Assembly: GCF_950295315.1 (NCBI RefSeq)
Contig: NC_080165.1
Span: 10,221,723 to 10,285,722 of the forward strand
Source of the DNA: Erinaceus europaeus
Taxonomy: Eukaryota > Chordata > Mammalia > Eulipotyphla > Erinaceidae
Direction of reading: 5' to 3'
DNA length: 64,000 nucleotides
How positions within the stretch are numbered: the first letter of the stretch is position 1; each line of letters begins with the position of its first letter. The notes under the pieces were generated by a model. The model was not told where the DNA came from and did not search any database. It saw nothing but the letters and a program-made list of their open reading frames with translations. Below are positions 11,021 through 21,000 of the stretch, piece by piece. The position numbers and the translations under genes were made by a program.

Positions 11021-11052
11021 GGTCTCTCTCTCTCTCTGTCTCCCTCTCTCCA

Positions 11053-11103
<51 letters not shown>

Positions 11104-11213
11104 CTCTCTTTCAATATGAAATGGGCCCAGAGCAGTGAAATTCTGCTGATGACACAAGGTCCTTGCACACTGTAATGTGTGCACTTAACCAGGTGCACTA
11201 CCACCTGGCCCCT
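11021..11213 (-). mobile_element. SINE family B with CT/TG microsatellite
   Basis: The minus-strand head is at 11150-11213 (TGTGCACTTAACCAGGTGCA, CACCTGGCCCC). The body has been overtaken by a (CT)n-(TG)n run at 11021-11098. Confidence 0.75.
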
Positions 11214-11641
11214 GCCAGATGTAGATTTTTATTAATGACTTGTTTTCCTATTGCTATCTTTTGTTGTCTGGTTATAGGATCATCTATGGGCCATGAAATA
11301 TACTTTCTGCACATTCTGGGAAAATATTTTTCTTTCCTTTTAAATGAAGAATTTCCAAAAGATCAATAACTATATTATCCAAGAAATACAAAGCTGATCA
11401 ATGATTTTATTTGCATCACTTTAAAGTGATCTAGTATGTCTTTGTGCATTCTTTGTTCTTTTGGGGTCCAGTCAGCATCTACTCAGCAAATTATCTGGAG
11501 AATAATTCATGCAAAATACTTCAGTAATTTTGAGCAATGTCTCCTAATTCCAGTCACTGCTGACTAAATTATTGGGGTCCATACACATTATGTAGAAGTG
11601 CCTAGGTTTGAAGGGAGACAGCAAAAGGGGTACTCTTATTT

Positions 11642-11937
11642 GTTTAAAAATATTTATTTATTTATTTGCCCTTTTGTTGCCTTTGTTGTTTTTTATTGTT
11701 GTGGCTATTATTATTGTTATTGATGTCATCATTGTTAGGTCGAACAGAGAAAAATGGAGAGAGGAGGAGAAGACAGAGAGGGGGAGAGAAAGATAGACAC
11801 CTGCAGACCTGCTTAACCACCTGTGAAGCAACTCCCTTGCAGGTGGGGAGCCAGAGGCTCAAACCAGGATCTTTATGCTGGTCCTTGAGCTTTGTGCCAC
11901 CTGCACTTAACCTGCTGCACTACTGCCTGACTCCCCC
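11642..11937 (-). mobile_element. SINE family A
   Basis: Reverse copy with TTTGCCCTTTTGTTGCC, GAACAGAGAAAAATGGAGAG, CTTGCAGGTGGGGAGCC, and head complement CTTAACCTGCTGCACTACTG. Confidence 0.9.
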
Positions 11938-12340
11938 TCTTATTTTTTTTTATTTTTATTTATAAAATTAAACACTGACAAGACCATACATCTGAAAACT
12001 GGTGGCTGAAAAAATAGTTAACATATAAAGCTGAACAAGTTGTTGACTAATCATGAACCTAAAAGCTGAAATAGTGCAGATGAAGAGTTGGGGTCTCCAT
12101 TTTGGAAAAAGCTAGTAGGTCTATTTTAGGTATATTCTAGAGGACACATGACTTTATTAGTTTTTGCCTTCATCTGACATCTGATATGCAGGTGATCCCA
12201 AGTTATTGTCTGGGGAGACGTTATCATGGCTGGAAAAAGGACTAGACAGCTGGGAAGAGAGTAGCTCCCAAACGTGGGAAAAGTGTATAAATATTGTAGA
12301 CTGTACACCCCATTGATTTGATCTGGGGCCCAAAAAAGGG
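11938..12340 (-). mobile_element. L1 3' UTR, antisense, internally deleted
   Basis: The reversed tail (TTTTTATTTATAAAATTAAAC) is followed directly by the upstream UTR blocks shared with 1325-1590 and 32230-32395. The segment carrying the ACCCAGGGTCATTGTGGG block is missing. Confidence 0.75.
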
Positions 12341-12404
12341 GTACCCTGTGCTTCTACTGAATGTTCACATTATGTGTGAACCTTTCCACTTTCCTCTCCC
12401 TCCT

Positions 12405-12727
12405 CCCTCCAGGGCTATTGCTGTGGCTCAGTGCCTGCACTAGCAATTCACTGCTCCTGGAGGCCATTTTTCCCATTTTTTGTTGCCCTTCTTGCCCTTG
12501 TTGTTGTTATTATTATTGTTACTATTGCTGTTGGATAGGACAGAGAGAAATAGAGTGAGGAGGGGAAGATAGAGAGGGGGAGAGAAAGACACCTGCAGCA
12601 AACCTGCTTTACTGCTTGTGCAGTGACACCCTGCAGGTAGGGAGCTGGAAGCTCAAACCTGGATCTTTATGGTCCCTGAGCTCAGTGCCATGTGAGCTTA
12701 ACCCATTGAGCTACTGTCTAACCCCCA
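12405..12727 (-). mobile_element. SINE family A, long form
   Basis: Contains the reversed 3' extension (CTCCAGGGCTATTGCTGTGG ... CCTGGAGGCCATTTTT), GGACAGAGAGAAATAGAG, and a diverged tRNA-like head ending TTGAGCTACTGTCTAACCC. Confidence 0.88.
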
Positions 12728-13161
12728 AACTTTTCCCCTTTTATCTGTTTTATATAACAAAAGAATTACGCATAAAGTTTACTCATTTGTCAAGTCCTTG
12801 AGGTGCTGAGTCCTGCTAATTTTTCTATATACCAGGATGCCAGACATTTCCCAGTTTGACTAAAAACATAGTTTACATGAAAAGGGAACTACAAGGCCTA
12901 CATGGCTTGGCCTTCCTACATGTTCTGCCGGCCTCGTTTCAGCCACTGGTGTCAGATTGATTGGCTGAAGATCGCAGTCACACTTCCCCCTCATTTCAGT
13001 TTTCAAATATGTATGAAATGAAGGCCCAGACTAGCATCAGTTCTAGGTCTATCATGTTGATTAATGCTGTTCACTTGCTTTGTATTTCCATTATGACTTT
13101 GTTCTTTGTCATAGAAGTCAAAAATGGAAAGACATCCCTACAAAAAATAACAAAAGGAGAG

Positions 13162-13325
13162 TGCTGGGGAATTATACAGATGCAGTCACATCTGCCAGGC
13201 TGTCCCCTCAGGCTCAGCCACTTCCCAGGAGAGTTAATACAGTATTCTCAAGTGCCTTTCCCAACCAATCCTGTCCCGACACGTCACTCCTGGCTGTTGC
13301 CCTATAAAAAGCCCTCCTACTTCTG

Positions 13326-13367
<42 letters not shown>

Positions 13368-13533
13368 ACAGAAGGGTGGTGCGCATAGCGGGGGGACGGC
13401 CATTTTTGGCTAGCTCCACGTCCTGCACTCTGACCCAACCCTGAAGTGCCCGTGTGAATAAAGAATTGTGTTCCCTCTCCACTCCGGACCCTCTTTTTTT
13501 TTTTCCTCCACGTCCTGCCGCCACAAAGTGACA
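13162..13533 (+). mobile_element. Solo LTR (family with 33123 and 49738 copies)
   Basis: Plus-strand LTR with CAGATGCAGTCACATCTGCC and CTGTCCCCTCAGG in U3. It has CCAACCAATCCTGTCCCGAC (CCAAT box), TATA box CCCTATAAAAAG near 13302, GCCATTTTTGGCTAGCTCCA, and AATAAAGAATTGTGTTCCCT. The same blocks occur in order at 49738-50185 on the other strand. The ends are less certain, because flanks GGAGAG and GAGAGG are similar but not an exact duplication. A CT run has expanded just past the TATA box. Confidence 0.82.
13328..13366 (+). repeat. (CT)n microsatellite inside LTR
   Basis: Pure CT run about 25 bp downstream of the LTR TATA box, near the expected transcript start. The sister LTRs at 33123 and 49738 lack it. 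Confidence 0.9.
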
Positions 13534-13719
13534 GAGAGGACAAGAGTTCTGCTCTTCAGATTGGCTCAAGTATCTCCAACAGGAATCAACTCAAAATGAA
13601 AAGAAAACCCTAAGAAGCTGCTGGCAGGACTCCTCGGTGCTCTTCCCATAACAGTTACAGGATCCAGATCCTTTCCACATCTTTAGAAAGACATATCACT
13701 TTATCTGTTTTTTTCTTTT

Positions 13720-13812
13720 AAATTATCTTTATTTTATTTGGTAGAGACAGCCAGAAATTGAGAGTAGGGGAAGATAAAGATAGATAGATAGATAGATAGA
13801 TAGTTAGATAGG

Positions 13813-13859
<47 letters not shown>

Positions 13860-13996
13860 GAGAGAGAGAGAAAGAGATGCCTGCAGTCTTGCTTCACCAC
13901 TTGTGAAGCTTCTCCCTTGCAGGTGGGGACTGGGGGTTTGAACCTGGGTCCTTGAGAACTATGTGTGTGCTCAACCCAGAGCACCCCCCCACTCCC
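13720..13996 (-). mobile_element. SINE family B with (GATA)n
   Basis: The reverse copy has AGAGACAGCCAGAAATTGAG, CTTCACCACTTGTGAAGC and head complement GTGCTCAACCCAGAGCACC. Its middle is expanded by a GATA tetranucleotide array (about 13775-13859). Confidence 0.88.
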
Positions 13997-14024
13997 TCAC
14001 TTAATCTTTTCTTATTTTCTTTCT

Positions 14025-14215
14025 AATTCTTTTTTTTTTTTTTCTGGAACCAGTGCTATCACTAGGACCCAGTGTCTGCACTGTGATGTCACCATTCTGG
14101 AAACCCATTTCTTTGATAGTGTAAGAGACAGAAAGGGAGAGGGAGGAAAAGAGAAAAGAGACGCAGTTCCTCAGTATGAACACCTGCCCCACAGGTAGGG
14201 CTAACAACATATCTA
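14025..14215 (-). mobile_element. Diverged SINE fragment
   Basis: T-run, then GGAACCAGTGCTATCACTAG (reversed A-type 3' extension) and a diverged body ending CACCTGCCCCACAGG. It is old and truncated. Confidence 0.5.
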
Positions 14216-14292
14216 TAGGTGTATATTGCACATAAGTTTAAAAGGAAAAGTTTGATTATTTTTGAACACAGAAAATAATCTTTCGAAGGAAG

Positions 14293-14575
14293 GGGGTCCT
14301 GGCTGTGATGCTGCCAGTTAAGTGAACACAGTATTAAGCAAAGGAGCCATACATGCAGCTGGTTTGAGCCTCAGGTTCCCCATGCTGAGAAGCAGGTGTA
14401 CAGATGTCTTTCTCTCTCCCTCTATTTCTCCCCTTCCCATCTAAATTTCTCTCTGTTCTCTGTCACTGGGAACAGTGGATTTGTGCTGGCACCGAATCCC
14501 ACTGATAACACTGGAGGCAAAAGAAAGAAAGAAAGAAAGAAAAAAAGAAAGAAAGAAAGAAAGAAAAGAAAAGTG
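14293..14575 (+). mobile_element. SINE, diverged long form
   Basis: Diverged tRNA-like head, GGTTTGAGCCTCAGGTTCCC, CT-rich segment, extension GGGAACAGTGGATTTGTGC ... ATAACACTGGAGGC, and an (AAAG)n tail. Confidence 0.75.
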
Positions 14576-14625
14576 TTCACTAGAAATCTTATACTCTGGG
14601 ACAATCCCTCTCAAGGGCAGTGCTT

Positions 14626-14626
<1 letters not shown>

Positions 14627-14656
<30 letters not shown>
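14627..14656 (+). repeat. (GTT)n microsatellite
   Basis: Pure GTT run immediately upstream of the LTR insertion site. Confidence 0.9.
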
Positions 14657-14850
14657 ATTTTTATGATCCTTGTTGGTATGCTTCTAATTCTACTTCTAAA
14701 AACCTTTTCTGTTTCATTTGGTTTAAATCCCCCCTGCTTAACACTGTATTCTATTTACATAACCACTGTATTCTATTTACATAACCACTGCTGCGGTCTA
14801 TTTACATAAATCACTTTTACATTTACATAAAGCACCACCCTCCCTCCAGG

Positions 14851-14884
14851 GCATTGGTGGTTCAGTGGTAGAATTCTTGCCTGC
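14851..14884 (+). other. tRNA-Gly(GCC) 5'-half-like block in LTR U3
   Basis: These 34 nt (starting GCATTGGTGGTTCAGTGG, ending TTCTTGCCTGC) match the 5' half of tRNA-Gly(GCC) at 33 of 34 positions as I recall that tRNA. The match begins at the mature 5' end and stops inside the anticodon loop. A pol III A-box-like TGGTTCAGTGG lies at 14858-14868. There is no B box or 3' half, so this is not a tRNA gene. It sits about 95 bp (end to start) upstream of the LTR TATA box. Confidence 0.88.
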
Positions 14885-14978
14885 TCCGCCCCCTCTCCTT
14901 TTCACACCCTGATTTTCACCAGTCACTTTTCTCTCCACCCTCTGTATGTCACATCTTGTTTACACCCTACTTGGAAAG

Positions 14979-14987
14979 TATATAAGA
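14979..14987 (+). promoter_or_regulatory. LTR TATA box
   Basis: GTATATAAG in the solo LTR. The AATAAA signal is about 90 bp downstream, a normal U3/R layout. Confidence 0.7.
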
Positions 14988-15154
14988 ACAACATTGTTCG
15001 TTTTAGTTAGTTGGTAGTTGTGTTAGTTTTAGCTTAGCTTGGTATAGATTGCGCTGCATCCTGCATGAATAAAGAGATACTGCGTACAACCCAGCCATGA
15101 GTCCCAGGTCGTCTGTTACCCGCCCGTGAAGCCAGCCCATCGAAAACAACATAT

Positions 15155-15754
15155 CCTGTCTTATTTCTATTTAGAAATCAAAGCAACTCTGAACAAGAGC
15201 TTTGCCTGAAACCTGTCCTTCACGAGGGTCACCTGCGAACACCTGCAAATAACTCAAACACTTCTGAGTAGCCAGTGCCTCCTAACCAAATTGCTCCTCT
15301 GTGCAATTACCCTGTAATTTAGTCCAAGTATCTGACTGCTCACTAGGCCTCATTTCAGGTCCTCCTTTATTTCTGATCTACTCATATAACTCTTCACCTT
15401 TTGTGATTTTGAAAACCAGTCCTATCTACAATGAAATGGGAACGAATTCCTGTTCACTGAAGCCACCTATTGACAATAACAAGGGTCAAATATATCTTAC
15501 CTTATCTTCCTCCCTGAAGTTAAGGGACATGAGGAAAGACTTTAAAACGGAATTAATCAGACCAGTAAGAATCTAGCTGAGTAGTATGCCAGCTTCACCA
15601 TATGCATGATCCAGATTCCAGCACAGTCTCCACCACACTTAAGATTAGTCACACTGACAGGTTTCCCCAGGTGTCTTTCTGTCTTGGTCTCTTTCAGTCT
15701 GAAAAAAAAGTCTTCCTGGTACAGTAAGGCCTCAGTGACAACCAAAGAATAGTA
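15155..15754. other. No recognisable gene
   Basis: Mixed sequence. The part at about 15580-15720 looks like a diverged SINE (CAGCTTCACCATATGCATGA, GGTTTCCCCAGGTGTCTTTC) but is too decayed to assign. Confidence 0.4.
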
Positions 15755-15760
15755 ATAATA

Positions 15761-16391
15761 TGTTGTTAAAATTCGTAAGCTCTTGCCGGCAGGGCTAGCT
15801 TCACAGGTGGGTAACAGAGATGCGGAGACAACGGCTGGGCAGGGAAGCTGTATTTCTTTATTCAGGAACAACGATTCATAAACTAAGACAAACTAATCAC
15901 CAAACAGAACTCTGCTGTCTCTTTGTGGCGGCGCAAGCACTCTCTCTCTTACTCTGGAACTCAGGAACTCTCCAACTCTGGAACTCTGGAACTCTCGTAC
16001 TGGGGAACCCCCTGAAACTCTTCCACTGTGGAACTCTCTCTTACTCTGTAACTCTGAAACTCTCGAACTCAGGAACTCAGGAACTCTCCAACTCTGGAAC
16101 TCTCGTACTGGGGAACCCTCTGAAACTCTGACACACTGGAACTCTCTCTTACTCTGTAACCCTGAAACTCTCGAACTCCGGAACTCTCTCCCTTACTCTG
16201 GAACTCTCGTACTCGGGAACCCCCTGAAACTCTGGCACTCTGGAACTCAGGAACCCAGGAACTCTCGGACTCAGGAACCCTCTCTCGGGGTTCCTTGGGG
16301 CGGGGCCAAGAAGGCCCACGAAATTAATAGGACTGATCCAATTCTCTTGGCGGGGGGAGGGCTAGAACAAACCAATGTAAAGCATACGACA
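15761..16391 (-). mobile_element. Solo LTR with internal minisatellite
   Basis: The 631-bp element is bounded TGTTGT...CGACA with perfect 6-bp duplications ATAATA (15755-15760 and 16392-16397). It is on the minus strand: TTCTTTATTCAGGAAC on the plus strand is the reversed AATAAA signal. The plus-strand 3' end (GGGGCGGGGCCAAGAAGG, ATCCAATTCTCTTGGC) is U3, with GC-box and CCAAT-like motifs. The middle is a repeat array. No internal retroviral sequence remains. Confidence 0.9.
15947..16290 (+). repeat. GGAACTCT minisatellite with ~105-bp higher-order unit
   Basis: The base unit is an 8-mer GGAACTCT with variants GAAACTCT, CGAACTCA and GGAACCCC. It is organised into larger units that restart at GGAACTCTCGTACT: positions 15988, 16096 and 16200. 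Higher-order periods are thus 108 and 104 bp. The array lies within the LTR at 15761-16391, so it may be part of its U3/R. Confidence 0.9.
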
Positions 16392-16397
16392 ATAATA

Positions 16398-17220
16398 ACT
16401 GGATTGACTGCAACCATAAACAAAAATGATGAGGTGACCAAAAAAATTCAAAAAAAAAAATCTATGGTCACTATTGTGAATTGTTAGAAGCTTGACACAT
16501 CCTTATTAGAGAGAGGTGTAAGGCTATTGAAGACCCAGATATTCTGTTAGCTGGAATATCAAGGATAGTTCTGACAGAAAAATCTCAACAGTAAGGCAGG
16601 TGAGCCTCAGGTAATAACACGTCAGCAAACATGATTTTGCCTGTACAGTCAAGGTCCTTCCTTACAGAAAAACATAGTGGATATCATTATCATCTTCTCT
16701 CCCAACATATGTTTCTTTCTAATTGAACTCTTTAATGTTTAGCGTGAGAGAAGAATGAGTTTCCTACCACCTCCTTGGAATCAAGAAAACATATTCATTA
16801 CTTGGTGGAAAGTAGACAAGGGCATCCACTGGTGGCCATCTACATCCAGCAGCCACTCTGAGCTTTACTGGATCTCTTAATCTCCAGGGCTATGGATGAA
16901 ACGGAGAGCACATCTTCAAGCTTCTGTCTGTCTATTTTTATTTTATTTCAGTTCATAATTTACCAGCAGATATGGAGTTCACTGAGTCTTGATAAATAAA
17001 ATACATATACTCATGTAGCCAACAACTAAGAAGGTATAAAACATTTCTTCATCACTAAAATAACTTTCTCTGCTCATCTGTACTCATTTCCCCCACTCAA
17101 TTTTCCTGTCTCACACAACCATTGATCTTTATATCAGTAGCTTTTGGGGGCTGTTCCCAAATCTCATATAAATGAAATAATGAGATTTTTTTTTCTCCCG
17201 TATTTTACACAAGATAATGT
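16398..17220. other. No recognisable gene
   Basis: Unique-looking DNA. No exon or named repeat could be supported. Confidence 0.5.
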
Positions 17221-17221
17221 T

Positions 17222-17420
17222 TTAAAAGAGTTATTTAATTAGAAAGGATAGAGGAAAAGGAAGACTAAAAAGAGAGAGAGAGAGAGAACAGGAGAGAGGG
17301 AGAGGAAAAGAGAGAGGACATCAAAGTGTGACTCCAGCATCTGCAGTGTCAGAGAACAGACTTGGCACTTCACACAGTCAGTTCCTGCACAGCACTACTG
17401 AGACTCTTCCTTGGCCACTA
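17222..17420 (-). mobile_element. Old SINE-like repeat
   Basis: The order AGAAAGGATAGAGGAAAAGG, a GA run, GTGACTCCAGCATCTGCAG and CCTGCACAGCACTACTGAGA resembles a degenerate minus-strand SINE. Confidence 0.4.
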
Positions 17421-17439
17421 CACATCATATTTTCTGAGA

Positions 17440-17780
17440 TTCATTCACATTATAGCTTAAATCAGTAATTTCATCATTTTATTAACAAACAATATTCAAT
17501 TACATGATTATTCCATTTTATCTGTTTATTCATTCATCTGATTATGACCATGGACCACTGGTAGGCATTCAGATTTTTGTTTCTTGTTTGTATTTTTGCT
17601 TTTGTGAATAAAGCTGTCATGAACAACTCCTTGTGTGGTCTTTTGTTCACAAATAGACAGGAATAAAAATTTCTAGATTATAATACACACTTAGATTTAT
17701 AAAAGTTGCTGAACAATTTTCTAAAGTGCTTGTAGAAAACTATTCTCTTTTTAAATATGTTGTGCTATCATTTTCATTTC
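17440..17780 (-). mobile_element. Old L1 ORF2 3' region
   Basis: Antisense ancient-L1 landmarks in order are CCATTTTATCTGTTTATTC, TGGTAGGCATTCAGATTTTT, TGAATAAAGCTGTCATGAAC and AATTTTCTAAAGTGCTTGTA. Highly diverged. Confidence 0.6.
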
Positions 17781-18239
17781 TTTGTTTCAACAGCAAAGTC
17801 ATTTAGTTCTATGATTTTCTCACTTTTCAATGACTTTGACATTGCATAATGTCCTTCAACAGTGTTTTCAGGGCCTCTTCTGTATATAAAAAAAAAAGAA
17901 AGAAAGAAAATTTTTTCCCAGAATTTTACTCTGAAATAAATGATCAGATGTTTAGAAGACTTATAAAAATGTTTGAGTCTTTTAAGTAAAGACTTTATCT
18001 CAACAGGTCCTTATAATCCAATCTAACAAAAAAGTTTCTCTCCCCTCATCTCAACTACTGTCACTTTCTCTGTCACAAAGAAGTTCAAGTTATGAAACAT
18101 TGTCTCATATGTCATAGACATACCTTCTAGTCACAAACCAAACTAAAACAAAGGAACATCTTTCTTTTGTAAAATAGTTCCAGACCAATTTGTGTAGACC
18201 TTCTCTCGGTAGAAGTCCCTAGTGTATAAGTTTCTTTAT

Positions 18240-18242
<3 letters not shown>

Positions 18243-18292
<50 letters not shown>
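18243..18292 (+). repeat. (GT)n microsatellite
   Basis: About 24 uninterrupted GT units. Confidence 0.97.
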
Positions 18293-18295
<3 letters not shown>

Positions 18296-18299
18296 ATGT

Positions 18300-19820
18300 C
18301 TTTAGAATTGACACTCAGACTACTAACTGGAGTCTGATTCTTTCACAAGATTTACCACAAGACTCTGGGAGTTGGGTAAAACTCTGAGAGGATGTTATGA
18401 CAGCATTTGTTATCTTTGCACTCAGACAATTGCACCATTTCCATAATGATGCAGCCATCTATAATTTTCCAATTCAGAGGTGTGGTTTTTTCTGTGCATA
18501 TAGTCATCATGTGAATTTGTCACAAATTGAAAGTAGAGAAAATGCAAGAAGAAAATACCTGCTAGGTAACAAATTACAAGAAGTTTGAAGTCACAAGTAA
18601 CTAAGCATATGGAAATGTTAAAACAGTTACGATCAGAAGTGCTCTGAACAGGAGAAGGTTCTATCACTCAGGGTAGCTTAAACTTTGGTTCCTAAACCAT
18701 CAGGTGCCCCTGAAGGAAAATCCTGGGAGTTGGGCCTAGTAATCTAGACTTTAATGTGCACTCTTGGTGACTTTGAGGCATGTTAAAGATTAAAAACTGC
18801 TGCTGCTTCAAGTGATATAAAAAGTAATTAATTGACCCAGAGTTTTGAGTGATAAAGCTTTTGCAAGCAAGCAGTTTATGAGAAGTCTCCATCAGCATCC
18901 ATGCAAAATAAGAGAGATCTAATAAAAACTGTCAAGGAAAATAAATGATGAGACTAAGACATTCAAAAACAAGAGTATCCCCAGTAAAGTAAATTTAATA
19001 GCTACATATTAAAGGCCAAAGGAAGGGGGGAAGGAACATGATAAGGATATTTATTTGCAATTAGATTTGGAGTGGAACTTTCTGTGAGTAAAATTTACTA
19101 CTAAATGGAGGAAAAGGATTTAATAAACTAATCACCTTGGAAGTAGAGATTTTAAGCACTATTCAGATATCTAAATGCTTCATTTTTCAATGTGCTTATT
19201 TATATCTCTCTACAAATACTGCATGCTGAAATGCATATATTTATTTCTATTTCAACTACCAAATCCAAGTCAGCATCTCTCTGACCTGATTCTAGTGAGA
19301 GTACTGTCTTGTCATGCTTATTTCTGATTTATTTTATTCAACTTTTTATGTCATTCATCCTTTTTAAATGACTTGAATAAGTTTTCCAAGTAGACTGACT
19401 TTTAAAATACTTGTTATTATTGCTTACCATTAAAATACCAAAGATAAATCTGACCAGAAATGCGTATAGAAGTCAATATTTGGAAAGTGATCTTATTATG
19501 GCTATTAGGAGCATTCATATAAACTCAATGAAAATGGTTCATTTAATGCAAATGTCCTTGACACACTGAGTGATTAAAACACTCTAGTCACACATTATTC
19601 TCTTAGTCTCTTCATGCCAACGCTGTGGTTCTTTTAACCACCGGTCATTTATATGTTTTGATAAAGTTCCTATCATACTGTCTGCAGGTGTTTGGGGGGA
19701 GTGGGGGGAGAAGGGAGGCGGTTTAAGTCATGCCCATGACCTTACATTATCTGTCTAGGAACCAAAGTACATTTAAGAAAAAATTAATTACCTGGTTAGT
19801 TGACAAAAACGTGGAGTCTG
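18300..19820. other. No recognisable gene
   Basis: 1.5 kb of AT-rich unique DNA. A G-rich patch lies at about 19693-19722. No coding or RNA gene could be supported. Confidence 0.5.
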
Positions 19821-19854
19821 TCTCAAAAAAAAAAAAAAAAAAAAAAACGTAGTG

Positions 19855-20186
19855 AGGGGGTCGGGCGGTAGACAGCAGGTAAAGTGCACATGGCGCAAAG
19901 CGCAAGGACCAGAGTAAAGATCCCGGTTTGAGCCTTGGCTCCCCACCTGCAGGGGAGTCGCTTCACAGGCGGTGAAGCAGGTCTGCAGGTGTCTTTCTCT
20001 CCCCCTCTCCGTCTTCCCCTCCTCTCTCCACTTCTCTCTGTCCTCTCTAACAACGACAACAGCAATAACAACAACAATAATAATACAACAGCAACGATAA
20101 GCAAGGGTAACAAAAGGGAAAAAACAGCCTCTAAGAGCAGTGGATTCGTAGTGCAGGCACTGAGCCCCAGCAATAACCCTGCAGGC

Positions 20187-20222
<36 letters not shown>
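19855..20222 (+). mobile_element. SINE family A, long form
   Basis: GGGTCGGGCGGTAGACAGCAGG head, CACCTGCAGGGGAGTCGCTT, CT-rich segment, CAACAATAATAATAC segment, extension (GCCTCTAAGAGCAGTGGATT ... AATAACCCTGCAGGC), then a (GA)n tail to 20220. A 24-nt A-run lies just upstream at 19827-19848. Confidence 0.92.
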
Positions 20223-20600
20223 TCTGGGGAAATTTGTGTGAAGAAGTAACTCAGAGCCCACAGTCTACCTGTTCCCAGTGTCAGAAGCCGAGATTCTCCC
20301 GCGTCAGGGGTCTGAAAGGGTATCCCTTTCACTGTATGGAGAAAGACATACACAGCCAAGTTATGGATGATGCTGGTCGGGGTCCGAACCACAGGAATGG
20401 TGATATGAAGGGTGATATGCTGAGTAGGGTCCCCTGCAGCAGCCCCATCAAGACGACGCAGGCCGGCCAGATGCCCAGCTGCTCAGCACTCAGTGTTGGA
20501 GTTTCCTTCGCTGTGTGCCACCCCCACATTCACCTTTCCCAAAATAGGTTTTAAGTATTCATGAGTGCAGAATCGGACACGCAGAATTCCAGAAGAGAGT
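20223..20600. other. CpG-richer unassigned segment
   Basis: This stretch has more CpG than its surroundings (AAGACGACGCAGGCCGGCC, GTCGGGGTCCGAACC). It carries an open plus-strand frame of 106 codons (20234-20554) with no domain I recognise. It resembles neither the SINE nor the L1 families here. It could be a processed pseudogene piece, an LTR or ERV remnant, or chance. Confidence 0.3.
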
Positions 20601-20754
20601 CATGGGGAGTGACCAAGGTGGTGAGAAGAGTGAGGCCTCAAGGACTTGCCCAGCTTCTTACTGCCTGCGAGTTTCTGCAGACCTAAATGTGTCTTTTTTA
20701 TAGCCCAAAGTTTATCACTGTCTTACTCAGATCATATTTGTTTTCTTTTTTAAA

Positions 20755-20982
20755 AAATCTTGTTTAATTTTTGTGTTGCTTATTATCTTTATGTATTGGA
20801 TAGAGACAGCCAGAAACCGAGAGGAAGGGGAATATACAGAGGGAAAGAGACAGTGAGACACCTGCAGCCCTGCTTCACCACTTGTGAAGTTTTTCCCTCC
20901 AGGTGGGATCCGGGCCTTGAACCCTGGTCCTTGCGCACTGTAATGTACGCACCTTCCCAGGTGTGTCACCACCCAGTCCCTA
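20755..20982 (-). mobile_element. SINE family B
   Basis: ATTGGATAGAGACAGCCAGAA, CACCTGCAGCCCTGCTTCAC, then head complement CCAGGTGTGTCACCACCCAG. Confidence 0.9.
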
Positions 20983-21000
20983 CTTGATGATTTTGATTCT

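Larger units (their letters stand above)
14671..15151 (+). mobile_element. Solo LTR carrying a tRNA-Gly half
   Basis: It begins TGTTGG and ends AACA. The flanks GATCCT (14665-14670) and TATCCT (15152-15157) agree at five of six bases, consistent with a slightly decayed 6-bp duplication. In sense order it has TCTATTTACATAA motifs, the 34-nt tRNA-Gly-like block, CATCTTGTTTACACCCTACT, TATA box GTATATAAG (14979-14987), and polyadenylation signal AATAAA (15068-15073). Family members lie at 26617-27069 and 58465-58907, both on the minus strand. No internal region remains. Confidence 0.9.

Noticed and set aside
13214..13569. Frames full of RERERE
   Set aside because: Antisense translation of the CT microsatellite in the 13162-13533 LTR.
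14851..14884. Functional tRNA-Gly gene
   Set aside because: Only the 5' half is present. There is no B box, T-arm or 3' acceptor strand in any of the three LTR copies.
15755..16397. CRISPR-like array from regularly spaced 8-mers
   Set aside because: The units are contiguous and degenerate with no unique spacers. The array is a minisatellite in an LTR of a mammalian genome.
19823..20392. 189-codon minus-strand frame, one of the longest in the window
   Set aside because: It runs across a SINE family A copy, its GA tail and a T-run. Similar frames recur at every SINE.
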